Assembly (NCBI RefSeq): GCF_047324305.1
Contig: NZ_CP178740.1
Span: 5,394,001-5,458,000 of the forward strand
Direction: 5' to 3'
DNA: 64,000 nt
Origin: Acerihabitans sp047324305
GTDB taxonomy: Bacteria > Pseudomonadota > Gammaproteobacteria > Enterobacterales > Enterobacteriaceae
Shown here: positions 43,625 to 51,990 of the stretch, one piece after another
Layout: each line of letters starts with the position of its first letter
Numbering within the stretch: the first letter of the stretch is position 1
Translations under genes and position numbers: made by a program
Notes under the pieces: model-generated
What the model saw: the letters and a program-made list of their open reading frames with translations, nothing else
The model's database searches: none
What the model was told of the DNA's origin: nothing

Positions 43625-44325
43625 TTATCGCCGGCGAGCCGTACGATTTTCCGATTTCCGGTGATATGGCAACGACGGACAGTGCGTTATTGATTATCGA
43701 TATGCAACGCGACTTTTGCGATCCGCGGGGATACATGAACCATCGTGGCGATGATATTTCCGCTGCGAGGGCGATCATCCCCGTCATCGAACGCGTGCGC
43801 GACGCCGCCACCCGTGCCGGGATCAAAATTATTTATACCCGGGAGGGCCACCGCCCCGACCTGTCCGATTTACCGTTAAGCAAACGGCTCAAGACCGCCA
43901 GGGCGGGGGCTGAAATCGGCGCGCGCGGCCCGTTGGGACGGCTGTTGATCCGCGGAGAACCGGGGTGGGAACTGGTGCCGGAATTACAACCGCGCGGCGA
44001 GGAAGCGGTAATCGATAAGCCTGGTACCGGCGCTTTCCACGGCACCGATCTGCACCATATCCTGGTCAACGAAGGCATCCGTAACCTGATACTGACCGGC
44101 GTGACTACCGGCGTATGCGTATCGTCCACCGCACGTGAAGCCAGCGATCGCGGCTACAGCGTTCTGGTGCTCAGCGATTGCTGCGCCGAGCCCGATCCGC
44201 TTAACCATGCGATGGCAATCGGATTGCTTAAAATCGAGGGCGGCTATATGGCCACCGTATCAACGGCGCGACACTTTATCGCCTCATTGACGCCACGAAC
44301 CACCCCCGCGCCGCTGCAGAAGTGA
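43621..44325 (+). CDS. Biuret-hydrolase-like cysteine hydrolase (isochorismatase superfamily)
   Basis: 234 residues from the ATG overlapping the activator stop (ATGA). The triad is visible: D27 (IIDMQRDF), K133 (DKPGTGAF) and C166 (GVTTGVCVSS). The text TREGHRPDLSDLP and LIRGEPGWELVPEL is very like biuret hydrolase BiuH from Rhizobium, with, from memory, the same triad spacing (106 and 33 residues). A residue that is Gln in BiuH appears as Glu here (E206 in LKIEGGYM). BiuH makes allophanate from biuret; guanylurea hydrolase is in the same superfamily. Allophanate hydrolase is encoded nearby, which supports a ureide-type substrate. Confidence 0.88.
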   Translation: MIIAGEPYDFPISGDMATTDSALLIIDMQRDFCDPRGYMNHRGDDISAARAIIPVIERVRDAATRAGIKIIYTREGHRPDLSDLPLSKRLKTARAGAEIGARGPLGRLLIRGEPGWELVPELQPRGEEAVIDKPGTGAFHGTDLHHILVNEGIRNLILTGVTTGVCVSSTAREASDRGYSVLVLSDCCAEPDPLNHAMAIGLLKIEGGYMATVSTARHFIASLTPRTTPAPLQK

Positions 44326-44405
44326 ATGGCGGAGTTCCGCGTGTTGCCTTCCGGACAAGCACGGGGACAATGCGTGATGGCGATTTTTGTTAACAGGGGG
44401 CTGGG

Positions 44406-45311
44406 ATGGTTATCAGCAATATTGATTTAAAACTGTTGAAGGTATTCAAAACTGTGGTGGAATCCAACGGCTTTTCCAATGCCCAGACCCTGCTGAATGT
44501 CGCGCCATCCACCATCAGCGCACAGATGTCGCAGTTAGAGGTCAGGCTGGGATTCAGGTTATGCCAGCGCGGGCGTGCCGGTTTTCTACTGACCGCTAAA
44601 GGGGAAGCGTTCTATCAATACACGCTGCAATTTCTGCAATCGCTACACGAATTTCAGGAGCGCAGCACTGCGCTTAAGGGCGGCCTGACCGGTACACTGC
44701 GTATCGGTTTTCTGGATAATGTAGTTACTGACCCGAAAAATCCGCTCTGCCAGGCAATAGAGATGCTGATGCAGTTACCGCAAAATACGCTTCATCTGGA
44801 ATTGGAAACGCTCTCGCCCCCTGAACTGGAAAAAAAAGTACTGGACCATAGTCTCGATGCGGCGATCAGTATCTTCCCCGGACGCCTGCCCGGTCTCTGT
44901 TACCAAGCGCTCTATGACGAACAGGATATTCTGGTATGCCGCAAAGATCATCCCTTGGTCGAGGTGGATAATCCCCAGCATATCATCAGTGCCCTGCCCG
45001 GCACACCGCGGGTGATCCGCACCTTTCTGACCAATAACGAGTTCCCGTTGCAGGTTGTCAAGGATACGGTATCAGCCAGCGTCAGCAATCTGGAGGCATC
45101 GGCGATACTGGTGCTCACCGGCCTATATATCGGTTTTTTTCCTCAACATTATATCCAGCGCTGGCTGGATTCGGGTGAACTGGTCTCCTTGCGGCCGGAT
45201 AGCATCAGCCGCCATTCACTCTTCAAACTTATCTACCGCGATAAAAAGACGCCATTATCCCTGCCGCTCCAGGCGTTTTTACGTTGCGTTAATAGCGTCA
45301 TGGAGACCTAG
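44406..45311 (+). CDS. LysR-type transcriptional regulator
   Basis: 301 residues. N-terminal winged helix (NIDLKLLKVFKTVVESNGFS, STISAQMSQLEVRLG), linker helix and an effector domain from about residue 95. AGGGGGC precedes the ATG. It is transcribed in the same direction between the hydrolase and the UAAP genes, an unusual internal position that suggests it controls the UAAP-allophanate hydrolase part, perhaps from a promoter in the 100-base gap that follows. Ligand unknown. Confidence 0.92.
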   Translation: MVISNIDLKLLKVFKTVVESNGFSNAQTLLNVAPSTISAQMSQLEVRLGFRLCQRGRAGFLLTAKGEAFYQYTLQFLQSLHEFQERSTALKGGLTGTLRIGFLDNVVTDPKNPLCQAIEMLMQLPQNTLHLELETLSPPELEKKVLDHSLDAAISIFPGRLPGLCYQALYDEQDILVCRKDHPLVEVDNPQHIISALPGTPRVIRTFLTNNEFPLQVVKDTVSASVSNLEASAILVLTGLYIGFFPQHYIQRWLDSGELVSLRPDSISRHSLFKLIYRDKKTPLSLPLQAFLRCVNSVMET

Positions 45312-45410
45312 CTTATTGGGCCTGCGCCTCGCCAAGATTTCCGGATTGTGATAACCGGTCGTCGGCACGCTTCATCCGCAGCAATGCGTAACCAGAAAAG
45401 GGTAGAAAAC

Positions 45411-46202
45411 ATGACAGCTGAAAACACCGGGGAATTTTACAGCACCCTACTACCGGCCGGTTCCCACTGGTCGTTTCGTCTGCGGCGCGGTACCGCCCTG
45501 CGCCTCAACGACAGCCAGGGCGGTGCCAACGTCGGGATGCTGTTTTATAACCCGGAAAATTTGCTGGAGCGCTATAACGCCCCCGATACGCTGAAATGCC
45601 AGCACACGTTCCGCCTGACTACCGGCCACTGTCTCTATTCCGATATGGGCCGGATATTCTGCGGTATCGAAAAAGACAGTTTCGGTTGGCACGATACGGT
45701 CTGCGGCACCATGAACGCCGCGCTGACCGAACAGCGTTTCGGTCTAGCTAATTATCAGCAGGCGCTCAACGAACGCCATCAGAACGGCTATGATAGTTTT
45801 TTGGTCGAACTTAAGAAATACGGCCTCGGCAAACGGGATATGGCAGCCTGCCTCAATCTGTTTTCCAGGGTGGAGGTTAATGATGAGGGCGCAATCCGGT
45901 TAGTGGCGCATTCACAGCCCGGCAGTTCGGTTACGTTGCGATTCGCCATGGATTCGCTGGTAATACTGCATACGTGCCCCCATCCCTTGACACAAGCTGT
46001 CAGCTACCCCCGCGCCCCCGTGGAAATCGCCCTGCTGGCCGACACCGCGCCGTTGCCCGAAGCCTGCCTGAACCGCGATGAGAACCGCCGCGGACTTACC
46101 AATAATCAATTGTATTATGCGGCTTCGCCAGCCCCTTTCGGCGATAGGCAAGACAACCGGGCGCCGACTGCCAAGGCAGGCATCAGCCCCGTTATTCGTT
46201 GA
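45411..46202 (+). CDS. UAAP/DUF1989 protein, carboxyguanidine deiminase subunit-like
   Basis: 263 residues from the ATG at 45411 (AAGGG upstream). DUF1989 members were named urea carboxylase-associated proteins; published work shows that a pair of them (CgdA and CgdB) forms a carboxyguanidine deiminase that yields allophanate. Visible pattern: WSFRLRRGTALRLNDSQGGA, ALxNPENLLERYNAPDTLK-like segment, CGIEKDSFGWHDTVCG. The metal-site Cys/His elements WHDTVCG and NLFSRVEV are in the usual places. It is followed after 10 bases by its partner gene. Confidence 0.88.
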   Translation: MTAENTGEFYSTLLPAGSHWSFRLRRGTALRLNDSQGGANVGMLFYNPENLLERYNAPDTLKCQHTFRLTTGHCLYSDMGRIFCGIEKDSFGWHDTVCGTMNAALTEQRFGLANYQQALNERHQNGYDSFLVELKKYGLGKRDMAACLNLFSRVEVNDEGAIRLVAHSQPGSSVTLRFAMDSLVILHTCPHPLTQAVSYPRAPVEIALLADTAPLPEACLNRDENRRGLTNNQLYYAASPAPFGDRQDNRAPTAKAGISPVIR

Positions 46203-46212
46203 GGAAAGTCAC

Positions 46213-46851
46213 ATGATCAAGACCAGCGACTTAGAGATGCAGGATTCCCGTTATCACCGCAGGATTGACGCAGGAGACTACTGGCTGTACCGCCTGGAGT
46301 CGGGTCATACGCTGCGCATAAGCGACAGTGAAGGTAACCAGGCGGTTGATACCTTATTTTTTAACGCCGATGATATTGCCGAACGCTACAGTATGATGGA
46401 TACCCTGCGTGGACAACGCAATGTTTTTCTTACCGCCGGCAGCGTGCTGCGTTCTAACGACGATAACCCCATGCTGGAGATTGTCGCCGATACCTGCGGC
46501 CGTCATGACACTTTAGGCGGGGCCTGCGCCACCGAAAGCAATACGGTGCGTTACTCCCTGGAAAAACGCCACATGCATGCCTGTCGCGACAGTTGGATGC
46601 TGGCGCTGGCCGAACATCCCGAATATGGTCTGACTAAACGCGACATAACCCATAATATCAATTTTTTCATGAACGTACCGGTAACCGCTCAAGGAGGTCT
46701 CACCTTTGCAGATGGCATTTCAGCGCCCGGTAAATATGTTGAGCTTGTGGCCAGAATGAATGTGCTAGTGCTGATTTCCAATTGCCCGCAGCTTAACAAT
46801 CCCTGCAACGGCTACCAGCCTACGCCCATCGAAGTCAATATCTGGTCATAA
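46213..46851 (+). CDS. UAAP/DUF1989 protein, second carboxyguanidine deiminase subunit-like
   Basis: 212 residues from the ATG at 46213 with GAGGAAAG before it. The same fold as its neighbour: GDYWLYRLESGHTLRISDSE, FFNADDIAERYSMMDTLRGQ, CGRHDTLGGACATESN and ISNCPQLNNPCNGYQPTPIE. The conserved C-terminal NCPQ-NPCNGY element belongs to the active site of DUF1989 proteins. The two subunits probably form one heteromeric enzyme feeding allophanate hydrolase. Confidence 0.9.
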   Translation: MIKTSDLEMQDSRYHRRIDAGDYWLYRLESGHTLRISDSEGNQAVDTLFFNADDIAERYSMMDTLRGQRNVFLTAGSVLRSNDDNPMLEIVADTCGRHDTLGGACATESNTVRYSLEKRHMHACRDSWMLALAEHPEYGLTKRDITHNINFFMNVPVTAQGGLTFADGISAPGKYVELVARMNVLVLISNCPQLNNPCNGYQPTPIEVNIWS

Positions 46852-46918
46852 CGATGACGGCTCGGCTTCCATTAGAGGCCGGGAGCGTTAATCCTCACAT
46901 CCCAATAGGAACTTATGT

Positions 46919-48724
46919 ATGCGACATATCACCTGCGCGACCGTGCAAGAATGGCAAACGCATTATCAGAGCAAACCTGAGACGGTAAGGGATACCTTGA
47001 CATCCTTACTTGCCAGACTCGGTGGACCGGATACCGCATGGATCTATCTTGCAACGCCAGAGCAATTGGCCCTTCAATGCGACCAGCTTGCAAAACGCGT
47101 TGCCAGTATCAAAGGCAATCGTTCTGCCCTTCCGCTGTACGGTATCCCTTTTGCGGTCAAAGATAATATTGATGTCGGCGGCTGGCCGACCAGCGCCGCA
47201 TGTCCGGAATTTATCTATGAGGCATCCCGTGATGCGCAAGTCGTTGCTCGCTTACGCGCGGCGGGCGCTATCGTTATCGGTAAGACCAATTTGGATCAAT
47301 TCGCCACCGGACTGGTGGGAACCCGCTCGCCGTACGGAGCGGTGACCAATAGCTTTAACCCAGACTATGTCAGCGGCGGATCCAGTTCAGGTTCGGCATC
47401 GGTGGTGGCTCGCGGTCTGGTACCCTTTGCCCTGGGCACCGATACTGCCGGTTCGGGGCGTGTTCCGGCCGGTTTTAATAATATCGTCGGTCTAAAACCC
47501 ACCAAAGGCTGGCTTTCCACTCACGGTGTGGTGCCCGCCTGTCGGCTGAATGACTGTGTTTCGGTCTTTGCCCTGACCGCTGCCGATGCTTGGACTATTG
47601 CCGAAATTGCCGGCGGCTATAGCGTTAACGACGCCTATTCCCGGCATCATCCGGGCACCACGCCGGCGCTGATGCCGGCCGCGCCGCGCTTAGCCGTGCC
47701 GGACAAGGTGGAGTTTTTTGGCGATCGAGCCAGCGAGCAAGCTTTTCGGCAGGCGCTGCAAAAGCTGCAAGACAGCGGCGCAATTTTGGAGGTCATTGAT
47801 TATACTCCATTCAGCAGCTTGGCCGAGCAGCTTTATGAGGCCGCATGGGTGGCAGAACGTACGGTCATCATTGGTTCCCGATTGCAAGATGATCCCGCCA
47901 GCCTGGATCCGGTGGTAAGAAGCATTATCGCTAAAGGGCTGGACTATAGCGCTTGCGATGCCTGGCGGGCCGAGTATCTGCGAGCGGAGTTGTCCAGGAG
48001 TATCAATGAGACACTGCGCCTCTTTGACGCGCTATTAGTGCCTACCTCCCCCACCATTCGTACTATTGATGAGATGAAACAGGAACCGGTGCATTACAAT
48101 TCACAGTTCGGTATTTATACCAATTTTACCAATTTGGCGGATTTGTGCGCTTTGGCGTTGCCTTCATCACTGCGCGACGACGGTTTACCGGCAGGTATTA
48201 CGCTTATCGCACCCGCCTGGCATGACCGGGCGCTGGCCGATTTCGGCATGCGCTGGCAACAAGGGCTGAACCTGCCGCTCGGTGCGACCGGCCGCGCCAT
48301 ACCGGCGCAACGGCCGGTTCTCAGAGAACCTTCACTTTTGCATGTCAGGGTAGCGGTGGTCGGCGCCCATCTGCGCGGTATGCCGCTTAATGAACAATTG
48401 ACCTCTCGTGGTGCGGTTTTTGTCGAGACAGGCAGCACCGCTCCGCAGTATCGTCTCTACGCGCTGGCCGCGACACTACCGCCTAAACCGGGCCTGACGA
48501 AGGCGGAAAATGGGCGAAGTATCGAAATCGAACTTTGGGATATTCCTTTGGCGCGCTTCGGCGAGTTTGTCGACAAAATCCCTGCCCCCCTTGGTATCGG
48601 TACGCTGATACTTGCAGATGGGCGTGCGGTCAAAGGTTTTATCTGTGAAAATTATGCGCTGGCGGATGCCCTGGATATTACTGCTTTCGGGGGCTGGAAA
48701 AATTACCTCGCCAGTCTTGCATGA
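46919..48724 (+). CDS. atzF: Allophanate hydrolase (AtzF/DUR2 type)
   Basis: 601 residues. The N-terminal amidase domain (about 1-460) has K81 (PFAVKDNIDV), S155 in GGSSSGSA and nucleophile S179 in GTDTAGSGRVPAG. The C-terminal domain (about 475-600) is the AtzF/Kluyveromyces-type allophanate hydrolase domain that handles the decarboxylation step. Overall reaction: allophanate to two ammonia and two carbon dioxide. AGGA lies eight bases before the ATG. It is normally paired with urea or guanidine carboxylase; neither gene is in the window, so allophanate must come from biuret-type or carboxyguanidine-type chemistry. Confidence 0.94.
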   Translation: MRHITCATVQEWQTHYQSKPETVRDTLTSLLARLGGPDTAWIYLATPEQLALQCDQLAKRVASIKGNRSALPLYGIPFAVKDNIDVGGWPTSAACPEFIYEASRDAQVVARLRAAGAIVIGKTNLDQFATGLVGTRSPYGAVTNSFNPDYVSGGSSSGSASVVARGLVPFALGTDTAGSGRVPAGFNNIVGLKPTKGWLSTHGVVPACRLNDCVSVFALTAADAWTIAEIAGGYSVNDAYSRHHPGTTPALMPAAPRLAVPDKVEFFGDRASEQAFRQALQKLQDSGAILEVIDYTPFSSLAEQLYEAAWVAERTVIIGSRLQDDPASLDPVVRSIIAKGLDYSACDAWRAEYLRAELSRSINETLRLFDALLVPTSPTIRTIDEMKQEPVHYNSQFGIYTNFTNLADLCALALPSSLRDDGLPAGITLIAPAWHDRALADFGMRWQQGLNLPLGATGRAIPAQRPVLREPSLLHVRVAVVGAHLRGMPLNEQLTSRGAVFVETGSTAPQYRLYALAATLPPKPGLTKAENGRSIEIELWDIPLARFGEFVDKIPAPLGIGTLILADGRAVKGFICENYALADALDITAFGGWKNYLASLA

Positions 48725-48977
48725 TGTGCCAATTGCACACCTCATATTGAGAACTTGTCGCCAACATTTTGCTGGCGTCCACCTAGCATCATTCCGATCT
48801 TTTTTACGAATTTCAAGTTTCAAGCTTAGCGGAACTCGTACAGGGAAGCGACAGTACTCGGGGTTATGAAGGAGGGTATCACTCAGGCCAGATGGAGATA
48901 CCATCAAGTCACACTTCGCATACCACGCATGCCAAGTACCATTCAATCAAATTAAAATCTCTTGCCTACGCTTAAGA
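48725..48977. other. Gap between allophanate hydrolase and the IS66 end
   Basis: About 250 bases without a supported gene and without an obvious terminator hairpin followed by T residues. The IS66-type end begins just after it. Confidence 0.4.
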
Positions 48978-49013
48978 AATAAGCGTCAACTCAGGGCCGT
49001 ATTGACGCTTATT
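48978..49013. repeat. IS66-type element end with 12-bp inverted repeat
   Basis: AATAAGCGTCAA (48978-48989) is followed twelve bases later by its exact reverse complement TTGACGCTTATT (49002-49013). TAAGCGTCA-like termini are typical of IS66 elements, and the transposase stop codon lies inside the right arm. This marks the 3' end of the IS66-type element described next. Confidence 0.65.
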
Positions 49014-49192
49014 CAGCAGGGATGTTGAGGTTCCACGGCAGGAGATCTGTGATTTTGTTGATCGGGTGATCCGCGATAGTGGCAAGCACATGGCGCAGAT
49101 ACGCTTCCCGCTCCACGCCGTTCAGTTTGCAACTGCCGATCAGCGTGTACATCCGCGCCGCCCGCTCTCCGAACCGAAGAACAGATAGATGG
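49009..49192 (-). pseudogene. IS66 transposase C-terminal part (separated by an IS1111-type insertion)
   Basis: The minus strand reads YLFFGSES, then after a frameshift YTLIGSCKLNGVEREAYLRH and VLATIADHPINKITDLLPWN to a stop. This is the conserved tail of IS66-family transposases. The rest of the same gene lies beyond the IS1111-type element at 50633 and higher: the break falls in a GRKNYLFFGSD-like stretch, with RKN on the far side and YLFFG here. Confidence 0.85.
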
Positions 49193-49243
49193 TATGACCT
49201 TGATATAATCGCTTTGGTATTGGTGCATTATTCGGAGGTCATC

Positions 49244-50359
49244 ATGGCATCGAGTACTCCATCAGTTTATGTAGGTCTGGATGTTCATAAAGAGTCGCTG
49301 GCTGTAGCCATCGCCAACCCTGAAAGGCTTGGCGAAATCCGCTTCTACGGGAATATTCCAAATCAGCAGCAGAGCATTCATCATTTATTTCTGAAGCTAC
49401 AAAAACAACATCCGTATATCACGGCTTGTTATGAGGCGGGCCCATGTGGATTTGGCATTTATCACCAACTTACTGAGATGAATGTCGAATGCATCGTTGT
49501 TGCTCCCTCCCGTATTCCCAAATCACCCACCGACAAAATTAAAAATGACCATCGTGACGCGGTCGGTCTTGCCCGGCTGTTGCGTGCCGGCGAACTCACT
49601 CCGGTCTGGATACCTGATCTGACTCATGAAGCCATGCGGGATCTGGTTCGGGCGAGAACCGCTGCCAAATTAGATAATAGGATCGCCCGGCAACGTATTC
49701 AGAGCATGCTGCTTCGTACCGATAGGCGCTACGATAAAAAGCCCTGGGGATATAATCACCGGGTGTGGCTGGCGGATCAGTCTTTCCCCCTTCCATAGCA
49801 ACAGATTGCTTTTCAGCACTATTGCCAGAGCCTGGAACAAATTGAAAATAGGATTGAGCAACTGGATAAAGAAATTGAACGGTTGCTGCCAGAGTGGTCT
49901 CTGTACAATGTGGTCTGTCAGTTACAGGCACTGAAAGGCGTGGGGAAAATCATCGCGGTTTCCCTGGTATCCGAACTGGGTGATTTCTCCCGGTTTGCCA
50001 ATCCCAAACAAATCATGGCCTATCTGGGGTTAATTCCTGGTGAGCATTCCAGCGGTAATACAACCCGGCCCAGGGGAATAACCAAAACCGGCAACAGCGA
50101 ACTGCGCAGATTGCTTTATGAATCCGCCTGGTCTTACCGGGCTCCCGCCAAGGTGGGTGCATGGCTGATAACCTACCGGCCTGATTCGGTCACCCAGGAC
50201 TCAAAGGATATCGCCTGGAAAGCTCAGCAGCGGCTTTGCTCCCGATATAAAAAATTGCTCCAGAAAGGAAAAAAATCACAGGTTGCCATTACCGCCGTCG
50301 CTCGAGAGCTGACAGGATTTATATGGGACATTGACCTGACAGCCCGACAATCCAGTTAA
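49244..50359 (+). pseudogene. IS110/IS1111 transposase with one in-frame TAG
   Basis: From ATG 49244 (GGAGG upstream) the frame codes for VYVGLDVHKESLAVAIA, the DEDD-type start of IS110 transposases, then PSRIPKSPTDKIKNDHRDA and a long middle. TAG at 49796-49798 interrupts the frame after WLADQSFPLP. The same frame goes on with QQIAFQHYCQSLEQIENR and the C-terminal domain LKGVGKIIAVSLVSELGDFS, PGEHSSGNTTRPRGITKTGN. One substitution (probably from CAG or a similar codon) inactivates it; all other motifs are intact, so the mutation is recent. Confidence 0.88.
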
Positions 50360-50632
50360 CGGTACAGCGTTAAACCCTGAAGCGCGCCGGGCACGGAATG
50401 AGTGATCCTCGTCAAGAATTTAGGTCGGTAAACAGTAATCCGATACCAGCAGGTAGAAAGAGGCCAGCTCATGACGAAAACCATCGTGGGGCAAACCATC
50501 CCCAAATAAGAGTCTGTTAAATTCAGGATACAGCCCGGTCGCTTCAGGCACCATGACGCCAGTTACTGTCTACAGCGTAGCTGATCCAGGCTGTGCGGGA
50601 TAAGTACGGGCGAAATCCTTGACAAAGGTCAT
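50360..50632. other. 3' non-coding part of the IS1111-type element
   Basis: About 270 bases between the transposase stop and the right inverted repeat. IS1111 elements have such a tail next to the end. No gene seen. Confidence 0.5.
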
Positions 50633-51145
50633 AAGAGTTCTTGCGACCCCAGGCTCACCACCCGCAGCGCGTTTTCGGCGATATTGTTGTCGATCTCCGC
50701 CCAGCCATCGGTACTGTAATAACACAGTGCCTGCCAGTGGTTCATCAGGTAGTTGAACGCCTTCGCCGTATCGGCCAGGCGCGACAGCGTGGTGAGTTTT
50801 TCCCGGATCCAGCTCTCCAGGCTCATCAGTAACGGCCAGGATCGCGCTTCGCGCACCTGCCTTCGTTCTTCGGCCGGACGCCCCCGGATGTCGGCTTCGA
50901 TCGCATACAGTTCACCGATCCACTGCAGGGCTACGGTAGTGGTCGGTGATGGATGCCGCATAGGGATATCATGGATCTTACGCCGGGCGTGGGCCATACA
51001 GCCGACCTCGCGGATACGGTCTTCTTTATACAGCGGGTTGAAGCCCGCATCCGCATCCTCCTTCCCCTGCAACAGTCCGCTGAACCCGGCCAGATGCGTT
51101 TGCGGGTGAACCCCCTTGCGGTCCGGGCATCAGTCTACGGACCGT
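50633..51145 (-). pseudogene. IS66 transposase central part (interrupted and truncated)
   Basis: Minus strand reading HPQTHLAGFSGLLQGKEDAD, then AGFNPLYKEDRIREVGCMAH, ARRKIHDIP and WAEIDNNIAENALRVVSLG: the catalytic core end of an IS66 transposase. It breaks off at the IS1111 junction and lacks the N-terminal helix-turn-helix part, which should lie above 51145, where the IS3 remnant now begins. The usual IS66 helper genes are absent. Confidence 0.87.
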
Positions 51146-51175
51146 TTTGCCATTAAGCAATATTTCTTCATTTTG

Positions 51176-51919
51176 TCACGCAAGTCTCAGGGGTCGGTAT
51201 CCGTATCGCCCTTTATTCTGATGATACAGTCTCAGGATCAGCGCCTTTACGGTTTCATAGCGATCCGGGAGGATCATTATTTTCTGATGATAGTAGAATG
51301 TACTACGCGGCAGCCCTGCTGCCTTTAACAGCCGGGGCAGTGACCACCACCTATGCCTTAGCTCATTCACGATCTTTACTTTTCCCCTGGTAATGAACGT
51401 GATTTTTTGCGGAACCAAGGCCTGCAACTTTTTTAAGTTAGCATTCTTAGCCCGCAACTGTTCAAGTTCTTCCCGCTCTGTGCCGGTCAACAATGATGGC
51501 TGTGATGATGGTAATGATTGCAGCGTTTCAGGCAAGCTTCTGGCTTTTCCTTTTTTTCGGGTGAAGGCGTTTTCTCCTGACTTATTATATTTTTTAGCCA
51601 GAGCGATACAGTATAGAATGTAGGAATACCATACTTTACAGCAGCTTCTCGAATCGAGAGTTTATTGTGTAAAATTTCGCTGATGACGATAAGTTTGAAA
51701 TCGGCTGTGGCTATATAGCGGCCCTTCTTCCCCGTCAGGGTTCCGATGCCCTGCTCTCGATATATATAGACCCACTTCCTCACGGTGCTAGGACTGATAA
51801 CATGAAGTTCAGCAACTGACACAAGGCTGAGCTTCCCTTGGAGATACTTGTATTTGCCCCTTGATGATCCAATACTACTCCGCCACTTTCTGTTTGAACT
51901 CTAATGCAAACTTCGGCAT
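51176..51919 (-). pseudogene. IS3-family (IS150-like) remnant: OrfA and the start of OrfB
   Basis: The minus strand opens with MPKFALEFKQKVAE then a stop, and goes on as SVAELHVISPSTVRKWVYIY, LSIREAAVKYGIP (OrfA helix-turn-helix repeats). A frameshift at about 51487-51535 follows, then a leucine-zipper-like EREELEQLRAKNANLKKLQA and OrfB start ELRHRWWSLPRLLKAAGLPR with YHQNKGRYGYR. The integrase core with the DDE residues is missing. The element has been cut by or fused to the IS66 debris. Confidence 0.82.
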
Positions 51920-51990
51920 TTGTGCCCCTCCATCAAATAAACTGGTCCGATGTCCAACAATTGGGGCGCAGATCACCACCTACGTTTTCA

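Larger units (their letters stand above)
49191..50637 (+). mobile_element. IS110-family (IS1111 group) insertion element inserted in IS66
   Basis: About 1.45 kb. Its edges carry related inverted repeats: TATGACCTTGATA near 49196 and, reversed, TATGACCTTTGTCA near 50630, so repeats lie slightly inside the ends as in the IS1111 subgroup. The flanking DNA joins to one continuous IS66 transposase text when the element is removed, which fixes the boundaries to within a few bases. Confidence 0.8.

Noticed and set aside
44406..48724. A urea amidolyase operon
   Set aside because: Allophanate hydrolase and UAAP genes are present, but there is no biotin-carboxylase-type gene anywhere in the window, so urea itself is not a supported substrate.
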